A stretch of DNA of 64,000 bases, from contig CAZODI010000012.1 in NCBI GenBank assembly GCA_964578535.1, forward strand, positions 26,114-90,113, in the 5' to 3' direction. The notes under the pieces were generated by a model. It ran no database searches. It was not told where the DNA came from and was given only the letters and a program-made list of their open reading frames with translations. This stretch comes from PHBD01 sp964578535 (lineage in GTDB: Bacteria > Desulfobacterota > Syntrophia > Syntrophales > PHBD01). Of the stretch, positions 26,696-34,940 are shown piece by piece (position 1 is the stretch's first letter; each line of letters begins with the position of its first letter). Position numbers and translations under genes: made by a program.

Positions 26696-28072
26696 ATGGG
26701 AGGCGAGATCAAAGACAACTGCGGCGTGTTCGGGATCTATTCGACCCGGCCCTGCGTCTACGACATTTACAACGGCCTCGATTTCATCCAGCACCGCGGA
26801 CAGGAATACTGCGGGATCGCCACCTATGACGGCCGGATCCACCAGGTGACCCACCACGGCAAGGTCGGCAGCTCCTTCAGTACCGAGGACCTCTCCTACC
26901 TGCACGGGAACTGGGGCATCGGCCACGTGAGCCTCTGGGAGCGCCAGCCCATGAGCTGGCAATCCAAGGTGGGAGACATCTCCCTGGCCTTCAGCGGCAA
27001 CATCATCAACGCCGAGGAACTCGTCGCCGACCTCAAGCAGCAGGGACACGCCTTCTATCGCGGATACAACATTGAGGTCATTGCCAAGATCATCATGGAG
27101 TCCTCGGACATCCTGACGGGGATCAACTCCCTGGCGGAGCGGATCCGGGGGGCTTACTGCCTGGTGATCCTGGCGAAGGAAGGAATCTATGCGACCCGCG
27201 ACCCATACGGGTTCCGGCCCCTGATCCTCGGCCGGGACGGGGAGCGGACCGCCGTCAGCTCCGAGTCGCGGGCCCTGCAGAACCTGGAGATGGAGATCCT
27301 CCGGGACGTCCGCCCGGGAGAGACGGTCCTCATCGACGGCCACGGATTCCGCACCGTCGCCCAGATCCCGTCGCCCCGCAAGGCGCACTGCGCCTTCGAG
27401 TGGGCCTACACGGCCAGCATCGACTCCATCATCGACGGCCTGTACGTCCAGGAGGCCCGCAACTGCATCGGCCGGAGCCTGGCCCGCCGGGACCGCGAAG
27501 AAGGCAGCCCGCAGGCGGACCTGGTTTCGCCCGTGCCCATGTCCGGAATCGGACACGCCGTGGGCTACCACCAGGAATCCGGCATCCCCTACCAGGAGGT
27601 TTTCCTCTACAACCGGTACGCCGACCGGAGCTACACCCAGTCGACCCAGGACGCCCGGAGCCGCATGGCCAAGCGCAAACTCTCGGTGCTGCGGTACGCC
27701 GTGAAGGGAAAGCGGATCGTCATCTGCGACGACTCGATCGTCCGGGGGACGCAGATCCTTTACAAAGTGAGGGACCTGAAGGAGGCCGGGGCCGAGGAGG
27801 TCCATGTGCGGATTGCCTGCCCGCCCCTGATGTACCCTTGCGATTTCGGCATCTCCACCCGGTCGTACGACGAACTGACGGCCCGGAGCTTCTTCCGGAC
27901 CGGCGATATCGAGTCGATGGACCAGTTGCGGGAACTGGAGCGGTGGGTGGCGGACCAGATCGGGGCCGATTCGGTCAAGTACAACAGTACCGAGGCCTTC
28001 GTGGCCGCCCTGGGGCTGCCCCGCGGGGACCTGTGCCTGAAATGCTTTGACGGCAGCGTTCCGATCCCCTGA
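26696..28072 (+). CDS. Amidophosphoribosyltransferase-like protein with altered glutamine site (PurF1)
   Basis: The protein has 458 residues with the Ntn-glutaminase plus phosphoribosyltransferase plan of PurF. After a short leader (MGGEIKDN) comes the nucleophile Cys 9 in CGVFGIY. The PRPP loop DDSIVRGT is intact near residue 345. The glutamine pocket is not. By alignment to E. coli PurF, Arg73 is Ser (GHVSLWERQ instead of GHVRYST), Asn101 is Ser (LAFSGNIIN instead of IAHNGNLTN) and Asp127 is Asn (NIEVI instead of DTEVI). The normal copy at 50160 keeps all three. The protein may therefore not use glutamine, and may use ammonia or a different amide. C-terminal cysteines (ACPPLMYPC, CLKC) that hold a [4Fe-4S] in Bacillus PurF are present. 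Confidence 0.85.
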   Translation: MGGEIKDNCGVFGIYSTRPCVYDIYNGLDFIQHRGQEYCGIATYDGRIHQVTHHGKVGSSFSTEDLSYLHGNWGIGHVSLWERQPMSWQSKVGDISLAFSGNIINAEELVADLKQQGHAFYRGYNIEVIAKIIMESSDILTGINSLAERIRGAYCLVILAKEGIYATRDPYGFRPLILGRDGERTAVSSESRALQNLEMEILRDVRPGETVLIDGHGFRTVAQIPSPRKAHCAFEWAYTASIDSIIDGLYVQEARNCIGRSLARRDREEGSPQADLVSPVPMSGIGHAVGYHQESGIPYQEVFLYNRYADRSYTQSTQDARSRMAKRKLSVLRYAVKGKRIVICDDSIVRGTQILYKVRDLKEAGAEEVHVRIACPPLMYPCDFGISTRSYDELTARSFFRTGDIESMDQLRELERWVADQIGADSVKYNSTEAFVAALGLPRGDLCLKCFDGSVPIP

Positions 28073-28142
28073 GAGCCGTGGTTTCCCGGGCGGTTGCGCT
28101 CTGCAACGGCAACCCGCCTGTCACCGTCCCCCTGGAGACGCT

Positions 28143-29342
28143 TCAGACCTTGAAGACTCCTCCGTCGTAGACAACGACGTTCTTCCCTGTTTTCAGCCTG
28201 GCCGTCACGGTCTTGTTCTCCGTGTTCACGAGATCCCAGTGGAGGGCCGAATCGTTGAAGCCCAGGGCCTTCTTCTTTTCCCTTGTCAGTTCCGCCGGGT
28301 TTCCCGAGTAGGTGTCCGAATAGGACGACCCGACGGCCACGTGGCAGTTCCCGAAGGCCCCTCCGTGGTTCTCGTCGAAGAGCGTGTCCGCCATGAAGCG
28401 GCCGATCCGGGAGAACCGGCGGTCCGTCAGGGAGAACTCCCCTACCCGGCTCGCCCCCCGGTCCATGGCGAGCTGCTTCCGGACGAACTCCGCCCCCGTG
28501 GCGGCCTGGATGCCGACGGCCACGCCTTTCCGGAAGGTCAGCCGGACCCCATCCACGTAGTTGCCGCTCCGGTAGGAAGGAAGGTTCGCGTAATACGTCC
28601 CCTCGGTTCCACGCCAGTCCGGAGACAGGAAGACTTCGTAGCTCGGGATGTTGTGCCCCGAAACGCCGGCCCATTTCCTCTGCTCCCCCGGTACGACCGT
28701 CAGATCCATGTTCGCCGACTCGACGCGGAAGGACTTCACGGGCAGGCTGCCCAGCCACGTCTTGATGCGGCCGATTTCCCGGTGGATCCAGGACCACTTC
28801 CGGACGGGATCCTCCTCGTCGAGCCAGCAGGCCCGGACGATCTCGTTCTCGTAGGTCTTCGGGGTCGTCTTCGCCTGGAGGGCCAGCTCCTTCGTCGGAT
28901 ACGTGCAGAGGGTCCAGCCGTAGTGCCCCTCCTCTTCCCGGCGATCCAGGATGTCCTTCAGGGACTTGCGGGCCACCAGGACCTTCCCGATCCGGAGGGG
29001 ATCGATCTCCTTCAGGTGCGTCAGCGACTCCGGCGCCCGCAGGAAAATCCGTCCATTGACCCGCTCCAGAAGCTCCCTTTCCCCCGGGGCGATGAAGGTC
29101 AGCTGGCGTCCCGATGATTTCTCGAAAAACATCCTCTCCATGCGAAACGTCAGCCCCATCCTCTGGACCGGGGACATCCCGCGATCCAGGACGCGGGCAT
29201 ACAGAAGCTCGGCCAGAGGCAGTGCCGGCGGGTCATACTGGATCAGGACAAGATCCCCTTTCCGGAATTTCCCTTTCCGGGCGGTTTCCAATCCCCACAG
29301 AAGAACATCCGCATAGCGCTCCAACCGGGTATCCGTCAGCAT
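28143..29342 (-). CDS. Aminopeptidase T, peptidase family M29
   Basis: The protein has 399 residues. It matches M29 metallo-aminopeptidases (AmpS/AmpT), with the metal-binding region around SGHNIPSYEVFLSPDWRGTE (Glu) and a later NCHVAVGSSY with GFNDSALHWDLV containing the His-Asp ligands. These dimers of cobalt- or zinc-dependent enzymes remove N-terminal residues from peptides in the cytoplasm. The start at 29342 has GGGAGGG and AGAGG upstream. It runs convergently to purF1, with only 70 bp between the stops, and divergently from nrpR. A role in releasing amino acids for nitrogen would fit the locus, but is only inferred. Confidence 0.88.
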   Translation of the reverse strand: MLTDTRLERYADVLLWGLETARKGKFRKGDLVLIQYDPPALPLAELLYARVLDRGMSPVQRMGLTFRMERMFFEKSSGRQLTFIAPGERELLERVNGRIFLRAPESLTHLKEIDPLRIGKVLVARKSLKDILDRREEEGHYGWTLCTYPTKELALQAKTTPKTYENEIVRACWLDEEDPVRKWSWIHREIGRIKTWLGSLPVKSFRVESANMDLTVVPGEQRKWAGVSGHNIPSYEVFLSPDWRGTEGTYYANLPSYRSGNYVDGVRLTFRKGVAVGIQAATGAEFVRKQLAMDRGASRVGEFSLTDRRFSRIGRFMADTLFDENHGGAFGNCHVAVGSSYSDTYSGNPAELTREKKKALGFNDSALHWDLVNTENKTVTARLKTGKNVVVYDGGVFKV

Positions 29343-29476
29343 GTCCTCTTCCCTCCCTCGAAAAGTAGGGGAAAGGTAGCAGAAAAAGCGGGATTTGGCA
29401 AAGAGGACGGGGGGCGGGCAGGCCTTCCCCCGGGGTCGCCAGCGCCAGTGGAGAGAGGCGCGGCGGGACCCGCCGA

Positions 29477-29512
29477 AAAGGGCCAATTTTGTGTTGACAA
29501 GATTGTCCCTTT
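29477..29512 (+). promoter_or_regulatory. Palindromic operator overlapping the nrpR promoter
   Basis: Arms AAAGGGCCAATTTTG (29477-29491) and CAAGATTGTCCCTTT (29498-29512) match in 13 of 15 positions, with six bases between. They cover the -35 hexamer of the nrpR promoter (29494-29499), so binding would block transcription. The inner part contains ACAAGATTGT (29497-29506) and CCAATTTTGT (29483-29492), related to motifs at 36526 and 57709. Autoregulation by NrpR is inferred from position. Confidence 0.6.
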
Positions 29513-29523
29513 CCGTGTAGTTG
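29494..29523 (+). promoter_or_regulatory. Sigma-70-type promoter of nrpR-gdhA
   Basis: TTGACA (29494-29499), an 18-base spacer and TAGTTG (29518-29523). The start site would fall about 20 bases before the nrpR ATG at 29550. The -10 is weak, which is common in regulated promoters. Confidence 0.5.
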
Positions 29524-29549
29524 CGTCGGCAAAGGATGGCCGATTGCCG

Positions 29550-30635
29550 ATGGGTTCCCCTTTCACAAATCCCGCCGATGTCGAGCGCAAGACCCTGATG
29601 ATCCTCCGCATTCTCCACGAGGCAGGTCAGTCCGTGGGATCGCGCCTGATTTCCCGGAAGATGCTGGACCGGGGCCTGCCGTCGAGCGAGCGGGCCGTCC
29701 GTTACCACCTGAAACTCATGGATGAGCGCGGATTGACGCGGCTGATCGGCAAACGCGACGGGCGGATCATCACCGACCGGGGCATCGAGGAGATCGGCCG
29801 GGCCAGGGTCCGGGACAAGGTGGGACTGGCCAATTCCCGCATCGAATCCCTGGCGTTCCAGACCACGTTCAAACCGGAAACCGGCCGGGGACTTCTGCCG
29901 GTGAACATCTCGCTCCTGCCGGAGGAGACGTTTCCCGAGGCCGTCCGGATCATGGAGCCGGTATTCGAGGCGGGTTATACCGTCAGCCGGCGCGTTGCCG
30001 TGGCCGGTCCGGGACAGAGGCTGGCGGGACTGCTCGTCCCCGAGGGAAGGGTGGCAATGGCCACGGTATGCAGCATCGTGGTCAACGGCGTTCTCCTGAA
30101 GCACGGCATCCCCATGGACTCCAAGTTCGGCGGCATCCTGCAGGTGAGGAACCGCCACCCCCTCCGGTTCGTGGAGCTGATTTACTACTCCGGGTCCTCC
30201 CTGGACCCGTCGGAGGTCTTCATCCGGGGAAAGATGACATCCGTCCGGAGCGTCGTGGCCGAGGGAGAGGGAATGCTCCTGGCCAACTTCCGGGAGATCC
30301 CGGCTGCCTGCCTGCCCCTCATGGAACAGCAGCTCGCCGGGCTTGCCCGGGCGGGCATTGACGGGGTCCTCGTGAAGGGCGAGGTGAGCGAGCCGGTCTG
30401 CCAGACGCCCGTGGAGGTGAACCGGGTCGGCATTGTTCTCATTGGAGGCCTGAACCCGGTCGCCTGCGTGGAGGAAGCGGAACTGGACGTGGACAACCGG
30501 GCCATGTCCGCCGTCATGGAGTTCGGAGACATGGAGCCGTTCGACCAGGTATTGAAGCGCTGCCGGACCAGGACGGGAGCCAGAAAGAAAACAGCACGCC
30601 GGCGGGCCGGGGAAGGATCGCCGGGGGAAAAATAA
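29550..30635 (+). CDS. nrpR: NrpR-type nitrogen transcriptional repressor
   Basis: A protein of 361 residues. The N-terminus is a winged helix-turn-helix (TLMILRILHEAGQSVGSRLI, RAVRYHLKLMDERGLTRLIG, then a RIITDRGIEEI wing). The rest is one NrpR (DUF128) effector domain, with GLLPVNISLLPEE and the diagnostic GGLNPVACVEEA near the end. NrpR was defined in methanogens, where 2-oxoglutarate releases it from nitrogen-assimilation operators. Methanococcus NrpR has two effector domains; this one has one, like the NrpRI half of the split protein in Methanothermobacter. It is followed after 31 bp by gdhA and stands in a nitrogen gene region, so a role in nitrogen control is well supported. The ribosome site is weak. 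Confidence 0.88.
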   Translation: MGSPFTNPADVERKTLMILRILHEAGQSVGSRLISRKMLDRGLPSSERAVRYHLKLMDERGLTRLIGKRDGRIITDRGIEEIGRARVRDKVGLANSRIESLAFQTTFKPETGRGLLPVNISLLPEETFPEAVRIMEPVFEAGYTVSRRVAVAGPGQRLAGLLVPEGRVAMATVCSIVVNGVLLKHGIPMDSKFGGILQVRNRHPLRFVELIYYSGSSLDPSEVFIRGKMTSVRSVVAEGEGMLLANFREIPAACLPLMEQQLAGLARAGIDGVLVKGEVSEPVCQTPVEVNRVGIVLIGGLNPVACVEEAELDVDNRAMSAVMEFGDMEPFDQVLKRCRTRTGARKKTARRRAGEGSPGEK

Positions 30636-30666
30636 AAAAAGACCAACAAGAGAAAGGGGTATTGTC

Positions 30667-32022
30667 ATGTCCGTTATTTCAGATGTCCTTGCCAAGGTGA
30701 AGCAGCTTGACCCCGACCAGCCCGAGTTCCACCAGGCCGTGGAAGAGGTCATGGAGACCCTGGAGCCGACGACGAAGCGCCATCCCGAGTTCGTGAAGGC
30801 GAACATCTACGAGCGCATCGTCGAGCCCGAACGCACGATGCTGTTTCGCGTTCCCTGGGTGGACGACAAGGGGAATGTCCGGGTGAACCGGGGCTTCCGG
30901 GTCCAGTTCAACAACGCCATCGGTCCCTTCAAGGGCGGCCTCCGCTTCCATCCCTCGGTGAACCTGGGAATCATCAAGTTCCTCGGCTTCGAGCAGATCT
31001 TCAAGAATTCCCTGACGACCCTGCCCATGGGCGGCGGCAAGGGCGGCTCCGACTTCGACCCCAAGGGCAAGTCGGACGGCGAGGTCATGCGGTTCTGCCA
31101 GGCCTTCATGCGGGAGCTCTTCCGCCATGTCGGCGCGGAGACGGACGTCCCCGCCGGCGACATCGGGGTCGGCGGCCGGGAAATCGGCTACCTCTTCGGA
31201 TACTACAAGAAGATCCGCAACGAGCATACCGGCGTGCTGACCGGCAAGGCTCTGGAATACGGCGGCAGCCTGGTCCGTCCCGAGGCTACCGGGTACGGCA
31301 CCACCTACTTTGCGGCGGAGATGCTGGCCACCCGCGGCCTGGACTTCAAGGGCAAGATCGTCGCCATCAGCGGCGCCGGCAACGTAGCCCAGTACGCCGT
31401 CGAGAAGGTCAACCAGCTGGGCGGCAAGGTCATCACGCTGTGCGACTCCAGCGCTACCATCGTGGACGAGGCGGGCATCGACCAGAACAAGTGCGATTTT
31501 GTCATGGAGCTGAAAAACGTCAAGCGCGGCCGGATCAAGGAGTACGCAGACAAGTACAAAACCAGCTGCGTTGAGGGCTCCAGTGTGTGGGACGTGATCC
31601 GGGACCAGGGTTTGAAGGTGGACATCGCCCTGCCCTGCGCCACCCAGAACGAGCTGGACGCCTCCCATGCCGCCGCCCTGGTGAAGAACGGCTGCATCTG
31701 CGTGGCCGAGGGGGCCAACATGCCCTCCACGCCGGACGCCGTGAAGATCTTCCAGGAGAACAGCATCCTCTACGGACCCGGCAAGGCAGCCAATGCCGGC
31801 GGCGTGGCCACTTCGGGCCTGGAAATGAGCCAGAACAGCCTGAAACTCTCCTGGACCCGGGAAGAGGTGGACCAGCGACTCCTCATCATCATGAAGAGCA
31901 TCCACAAGGCCTGCGTCGAGACCGCCGAGGCCTACGGCCGGAAGGGAGACTACGTGACGGGCGCCAACATCGCCGGATTCACCAAGGTGGCCCGGGCCAT
32001 GCTGGCCTTTGGTGTCGTATAA
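30667..32022 (+). CDS. gdhA: NADP-type glutamate dehydrogenase
   Basis: The protein has 451 residues, normal for the bacterial hexameric GdhA. Characteristic segments are FNNAIGPFKGGLRFHPSVNL, LTTLPMGGGKGGSDFDPKGK (catalytic lysine) and DVPAGDIGVGGREIGYLFG, and the nucleotide-binding ISGAGNVAQYAV. The enzyme aminates 2-oxoglutarate with ammonia, using NADPH when ammonium is plentiful. It is the second gene of an apparent nrpR-gdhA operon, so it is likely to be repressed by NrpR together with its regulator. AAAGGGG lies upstream of the ATG. A strong hairpin terminator follows at 32051. Confidence 0.96.
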   Translation: MSVISDVLAKVKQLDPDQPEFHQAVEEVMETLEPTTKRHPEFVKANIYERIVEPERTMLFRVPWVDDKGNVRVNRGFRVQFNNAIGPFKGGLRFHPSVNLGIIKFLGFEQIFKNSLTTLPMGGGKGGSDFDPKGKSDGEVMRFCQAFMRELFRHVGAETDVPAGDIGVGGREIGYLFGYYKKIRNEHTGVLTGKALEYGGSLVRPEATGYGTTYFAAEMLATRGLDFKGKIVAISGAGNVAQYAVEKVNQLGGKVITLCDSSATIVDEAGIDQNKCDFVMELKNVKRGRIKEYADKYKTSCVEGSSVWDVIRDQGLKVDIALPCATQNELDASHAAALVKNGCICVAEGANMPSTPDAVKIFQENSILYGPGKAANAGGVATSGLEMSQNSLKLSWTREEVDQRLLIIMKSIHKACVETAEAYGRKGDYVTGANIAGFTKVARAMLAFGVV

Positions 32023-32050
32023 AACGAAGTCCAAGGTTCCGAACGCGAAA

Positions 32051-32086
32051 GGACGGCCGCGGAATTCCCGCGGCCGTCCCTGTTTT
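32051..32086 (+). terminator. Rho-independent terminator of nrpR-gdhA
   Basis: GGACGGCCGCGG (32051-32062), loop AATTC, CCGCGGCCGTCC (32068-32079), then CTGTTTT. A perfect 12-bp GC-rich stem with a short T-run, 28 bases after the gdhA stop. Confidence 0.85.
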
Positions 32087-32163
32087 CATGCCTCCACCGG
32101 CACCCCGGCATTCGCCGGTTCGCCCCTCTTCTCCGCCGACCCGGGGCCGGCTTCCCGCATCCC

Positions 32164-34755
32164 TCATTCCCGGGCGTATACGATCAGCTTCTGCGTCACG
32201 ACGTTCGACATGAGCCGGAGGTTCCGCTCCCGCACGTCGTAGACGCGCACCACTTCCCCGTAGGCGCCGTCCCTGGGGGACAGTTCCGAGAGGCGGTTGG
32301 GAAAGGCCGAGAGCCACGCCGGATTGAAGTAGACGTTCTCCTTTTCGGGATAGATGGCCATATAGAAGATCTCCATCTCCACAAGGTCCTGGAAGAAATG
32401 GGTCCCGAAGGAGAGATCGGGGATCAGGCTTCCGTCCCGGTAGGCGATCTCGGCAATGGCGGTGATGTTGTTGATCTCCGAGAAGGTCACGGGGACCCCC
32501 ATGGCCGGCGTCGTCGTTCCCCATCGACCCGGTCCCAGGAGTGCCGTGGGCCTTTCCTCCCGGTTCTCCACGAGCTTGTTGAGCCGGCCGATGATGCGGG
32601 CCACATCGTATTTTTCCGAGAGGGACAATTTTGTATAGCCCTGGGGATCGATGTAGATCACGTGGGAAATGGGCTGCGAGACGCTTCCGCCCATGAAGTT
32701 TCCCTCCTGCCGGATGAGCACCCGCTCCTTCCGGACCCTGGCCGGGATCTCCACCTGGGCCGTCTGCCCCCGCGTCTGGAACGGCCGGCATTGCAGCAGG
32801 TTGACCTGCAGGTTCCCCTGGGCGTTGAAGTTGGCCGTAAACTCAATGTCAACCGGATATTCGTAAACCCTTTCGAGCGTCTTGAGCATCCGGGACATGG
32901 TATCGGGAAAATCCGTCGTCGAGAGGAGCTCGTCGAAGGTCAGGATCCAGATGTCCGTTTCGGGCCTGCCCAGGGCCCGCAGGCGGTCCGCAGACTCCAT
33001 GTCACGGGTGCCCACCAGGTCCAGCCTCGCGTCCAGGCCCTCCTGGACCACCTGCACCAGCGGCAGAGACTGGAAGCGGTTTTCCTCCAGGTTGAGCACG
33101 TCCACATCGTGCTGGGAGAACCGCCGGGCGTCGTCAAGCCCCGAATGGGCCTTCAGAAGGGGATCGTCGAGAGCCACGATCCGCGGATAATCGTTTTCCA
33201 CCCGGTTGACCGCCCGGGTTCCCAGCCCCAGGACCAGACGGAGCATTCCGGCCTTGGGATCGAGGCCCTGTTTCCAGACGAAGGTGTTGTGGGAAAGACC
33301 GACCCCTGCCAGCTCCGGGAAGAAATAATGCTTCCGGTAGGATCCGGACACCCGCTGGACGAGGAGGGCCATCTGCTCGTCCTGCTGGTCCAGGCCCCGC
33401 TGAAGCCGGTAGGTCAGGGCATCGACATTCATGGTGCTGGCGAAGATGCGCCGCACCGCCTCCTCGAAAAGCTCGTAGCGCTGCTCCGGCGTGCCCTGGT
33501 TGGCGCAGAAATAGCTCTCGTACTTGCCCGCGAAGGCATTGCCGAAGGCGTCTTCCAGCAGGCTGCTGGAGCGGACGATGATGGGGGACTGGCCGAAATA
33601 CTCGAGCATCAACTGGAACTGCTCCCGCACCTCCTCCGGGAAAACACCCCGGAGCATGACGTTCCGAAGCTCACCGGCGCACTCGAAATAGCCTTCCTTG
33701 GTCTTCTGCGCCATCAGGAGCTTCCACCAGCCGTTCTGAACGATGTAGGAGTAAAAGACATCGGATCCGATATAAAAGGAATCATGCCGTTCCAGCTTGC
33801 CGTCCCAGTCGAAGGACCGGTCCTTCCGAAGGACGTTCCGGGCCAGGAGCATGCCGACGGACTTTCCGCCGATGAATCCCGTTCCGATAAGGCGTTCGTG
33901 GATCTCCAGCAGATCCTCCAGGGTGAAATAATCCCTGGCCAGGGACAGCATGCGCTTCTCCCGCCCGATGAGGACCCGGGAGAGCTGGTCCACCATGCCG
34001 TGTTTCGCTTCCCTTGCCCCGGGGTCCTGTGCCAGTTCGCGGGCCTGCATGAAGATGCGGTCCCAGTAATCCAGGTTCCGCTCGGCACCGACGGATCCCT
34101 TGTGGGCCAGGAAGGCGAACAGGTTGGTGGCGTCGACGCTGTTCATGATCGGCGTGAAGCGGCCGTTGGTCTGAATGTGGGGAAGGAACATGGTGGGCGA
34201 ATAGCGGTGCCAGGCCTTGAGGGGGTGGACGCACATCTTTCCCTTGTAATTGTAGATGTCCAGGAGCACCTGGGTGGTCTCCCGGATGCGGGCGACCGTC
34301 TTGAAGGAGTGCCGGCTCCGGAGAATGGCGAAATAGGCGACGGTGTTCAACTCGAAGAGGTACGGGCAGGTGATGACGAAGAAATTGCCGATCATCAGGT
34401 CCGTGGCCCAGGCGTGCAGGAGGTCCGAAAGGCAGTCGAAGACATAGAAAACATCCCGTCCCTCCTTGCGGATGATGTTGTGGACCTGCGTGGAGAAGGA
34501 CTCGAACCCCATGTCGGCGTTGAGCTTGTAGATGGTCACCTGGCCCGTGGGCTCCAGGAGCGGCGCATGGCGGGCGAAGCGCATGTAGACGACCCGCTCG
34601 TTGTTCTCGAGGGCTGTCTTGACAAAGGGAAGGACGAAGGAGCGGTAGTCCTCCATGTCGTCCACCTGGAGCACCACATTGTCTCCTGTCTGGAGGTAGT
34701 TGAGGACGTTGTCGAGCCCCTCGATGCCGGTCGAGACCCGGGAAAAGGATACCAT
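32164..34755 (-). CDS. KaiC-like / PEP synthase ATP-grasp (PPDK_N) fusion protein
   Basis: The protein has 863 residues. The first 220 or so look like a RecA/KaiC-family domain (FSRVSTGIEGLDNVLNYLQT, later FYVFDCLSDLLHAWATD), but the P-loop is lost: GDNVVLQVDD stands where GxxxxGKT is expected. The remainder matches the pyruvate phosphate dikinase N-terminal ATP-grasp domain: IGGKSVGMLLARN, then SPIIVRSSSLLEDAFGNAFA, and LLQCRPFQTRG near the end of the domain. The phosphohistidine swivelling domain and PEP/pyruvate TIM barrel of true PEP synthase are absent, so PEP formation is unlikely. It is divergent from the sigma-54 activator at 34941. A role as ATP-using phosphotransfer sensor is speculation. 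The start at 34755 has GGGGG upstream. Confidence 0.8.
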   Translation of the reverse strand: MVSFSRVSTGIEGLDNVLNYLQTGDNVVLQVDDMEDYRSFVLPFVKTALENNERVVYMRFARHAPLLEPTGQVTIYKLNADMGFESFSTQVHNIIRKEGRDVFYVFDCLSDLLHAWATDLMIGNFFVITCPYLFELNTVAYFAILRSRHSFKTVARIRETTQVLLDIYNYKGKMCVHPLKAWHRYSPTMFLPHIQTNGRFTPIMNSVDATNLFAFLAHKGSVGAERNLDYWDRIFMQARELAQDPGAREAKHGMVDQLSRVLIGREKRMLSLARDYFTLEDLLEIHERLIGTGFIGGKSVGMLLARNVLRKDRSFDWDGKLERHDSFYIGSDVFYSYIVQNGWWKLLMAQKTKEGYFECAGELRNVMLRGVFPEEVREQFQLMLEYFGQSPIIVRSSSLLEDAFGNAFAGKYESYFCANQGTPEQRYELFEEAVRRIFASTMNVDALTYRLQRGLDQQDEQMALLVQRVSGSYRKHYFFPELAGVGLSHNTFVWKQGLDPKAGMLRLVLGLGTRAVNRVENDYPRIVALDDPLLKAHSGLDDARRFSQHDVDVLNLEENRFQSLPLVQVVQEGLDARLDLVGTRDMESADRLRALGRPETDIWILTFDELLSTTDFPDTMSRMLKTLERVYEYPVDIEFTANFNAQGNLQVNLLQCRPFQTRGQTAQVEIPARVRKERVLIRQEGNFMGGSVSQPISHVIYIDPQGYTKLSLSEKYDVARIIGRLNKLVENREERPTALLGPGRWGTTTPAMGVPVTFSEINNITAIAEIAYRDGSLIPDLSFGTHFFQDLVEMEIFYMAIYPEKENVYFNPAWLSAFPNRLSELSPRDGAYGEVVRVYDVRERNLRLMSNVVTQKLIVYARE

Positions 34756-34868
34756 GGACAGAAACCCCCTTTTCGAAATTGCCGACTCATTCTTTATCAA
34801 ATTTCATACCAGAAATGGTTTTCTTCTCCCATTGCCAATTTAAACGAAAATGTATAGAAGGGATTCGT

Positions 34869-34884
34869 TGGCACACTTTTTGTT
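34869..34884 (+). promoter_or_regulatory. Sigma-54-like site before the activator gene
   Basis: TGGCACACTTTTTGTT has the -24 TGGCAC and correct spacing, but the -12 reads GT instead of GC, so it may be weak or only fortuitous. It lies about 57 bases before the GTG start of the activator gene, in the 185-bp divergent gap. If used, the activator would control its own gene. Confidence 0.35.
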
Positions 34885-34940
34885 CATTTTTGTCCATTAA
34901 CAACCGCCGCGGCGGATCCGAGACAACCCGGAGGAACCTT

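Noticed and set aside
28073..28142. Terminator between purF1 and the M29 peptidase
   Set aside because: Some short GC-rich pairs (GTTGC with GCAAC) are present, but there is no continuous stem or T-run that I can support.
32625..32634. ACAATTTTGT inside the KaiC-PPDK gene as a regulator site
   Set aside because: It lies deep in coding sequence and far from any start, so it is more likely chance. It is kept as a caution against the motif.
34869..34884. A firm sigma-54 promoter for the activator gene
   Set aside because: The -12 GC is GT; it is listed only as a weak candidate.
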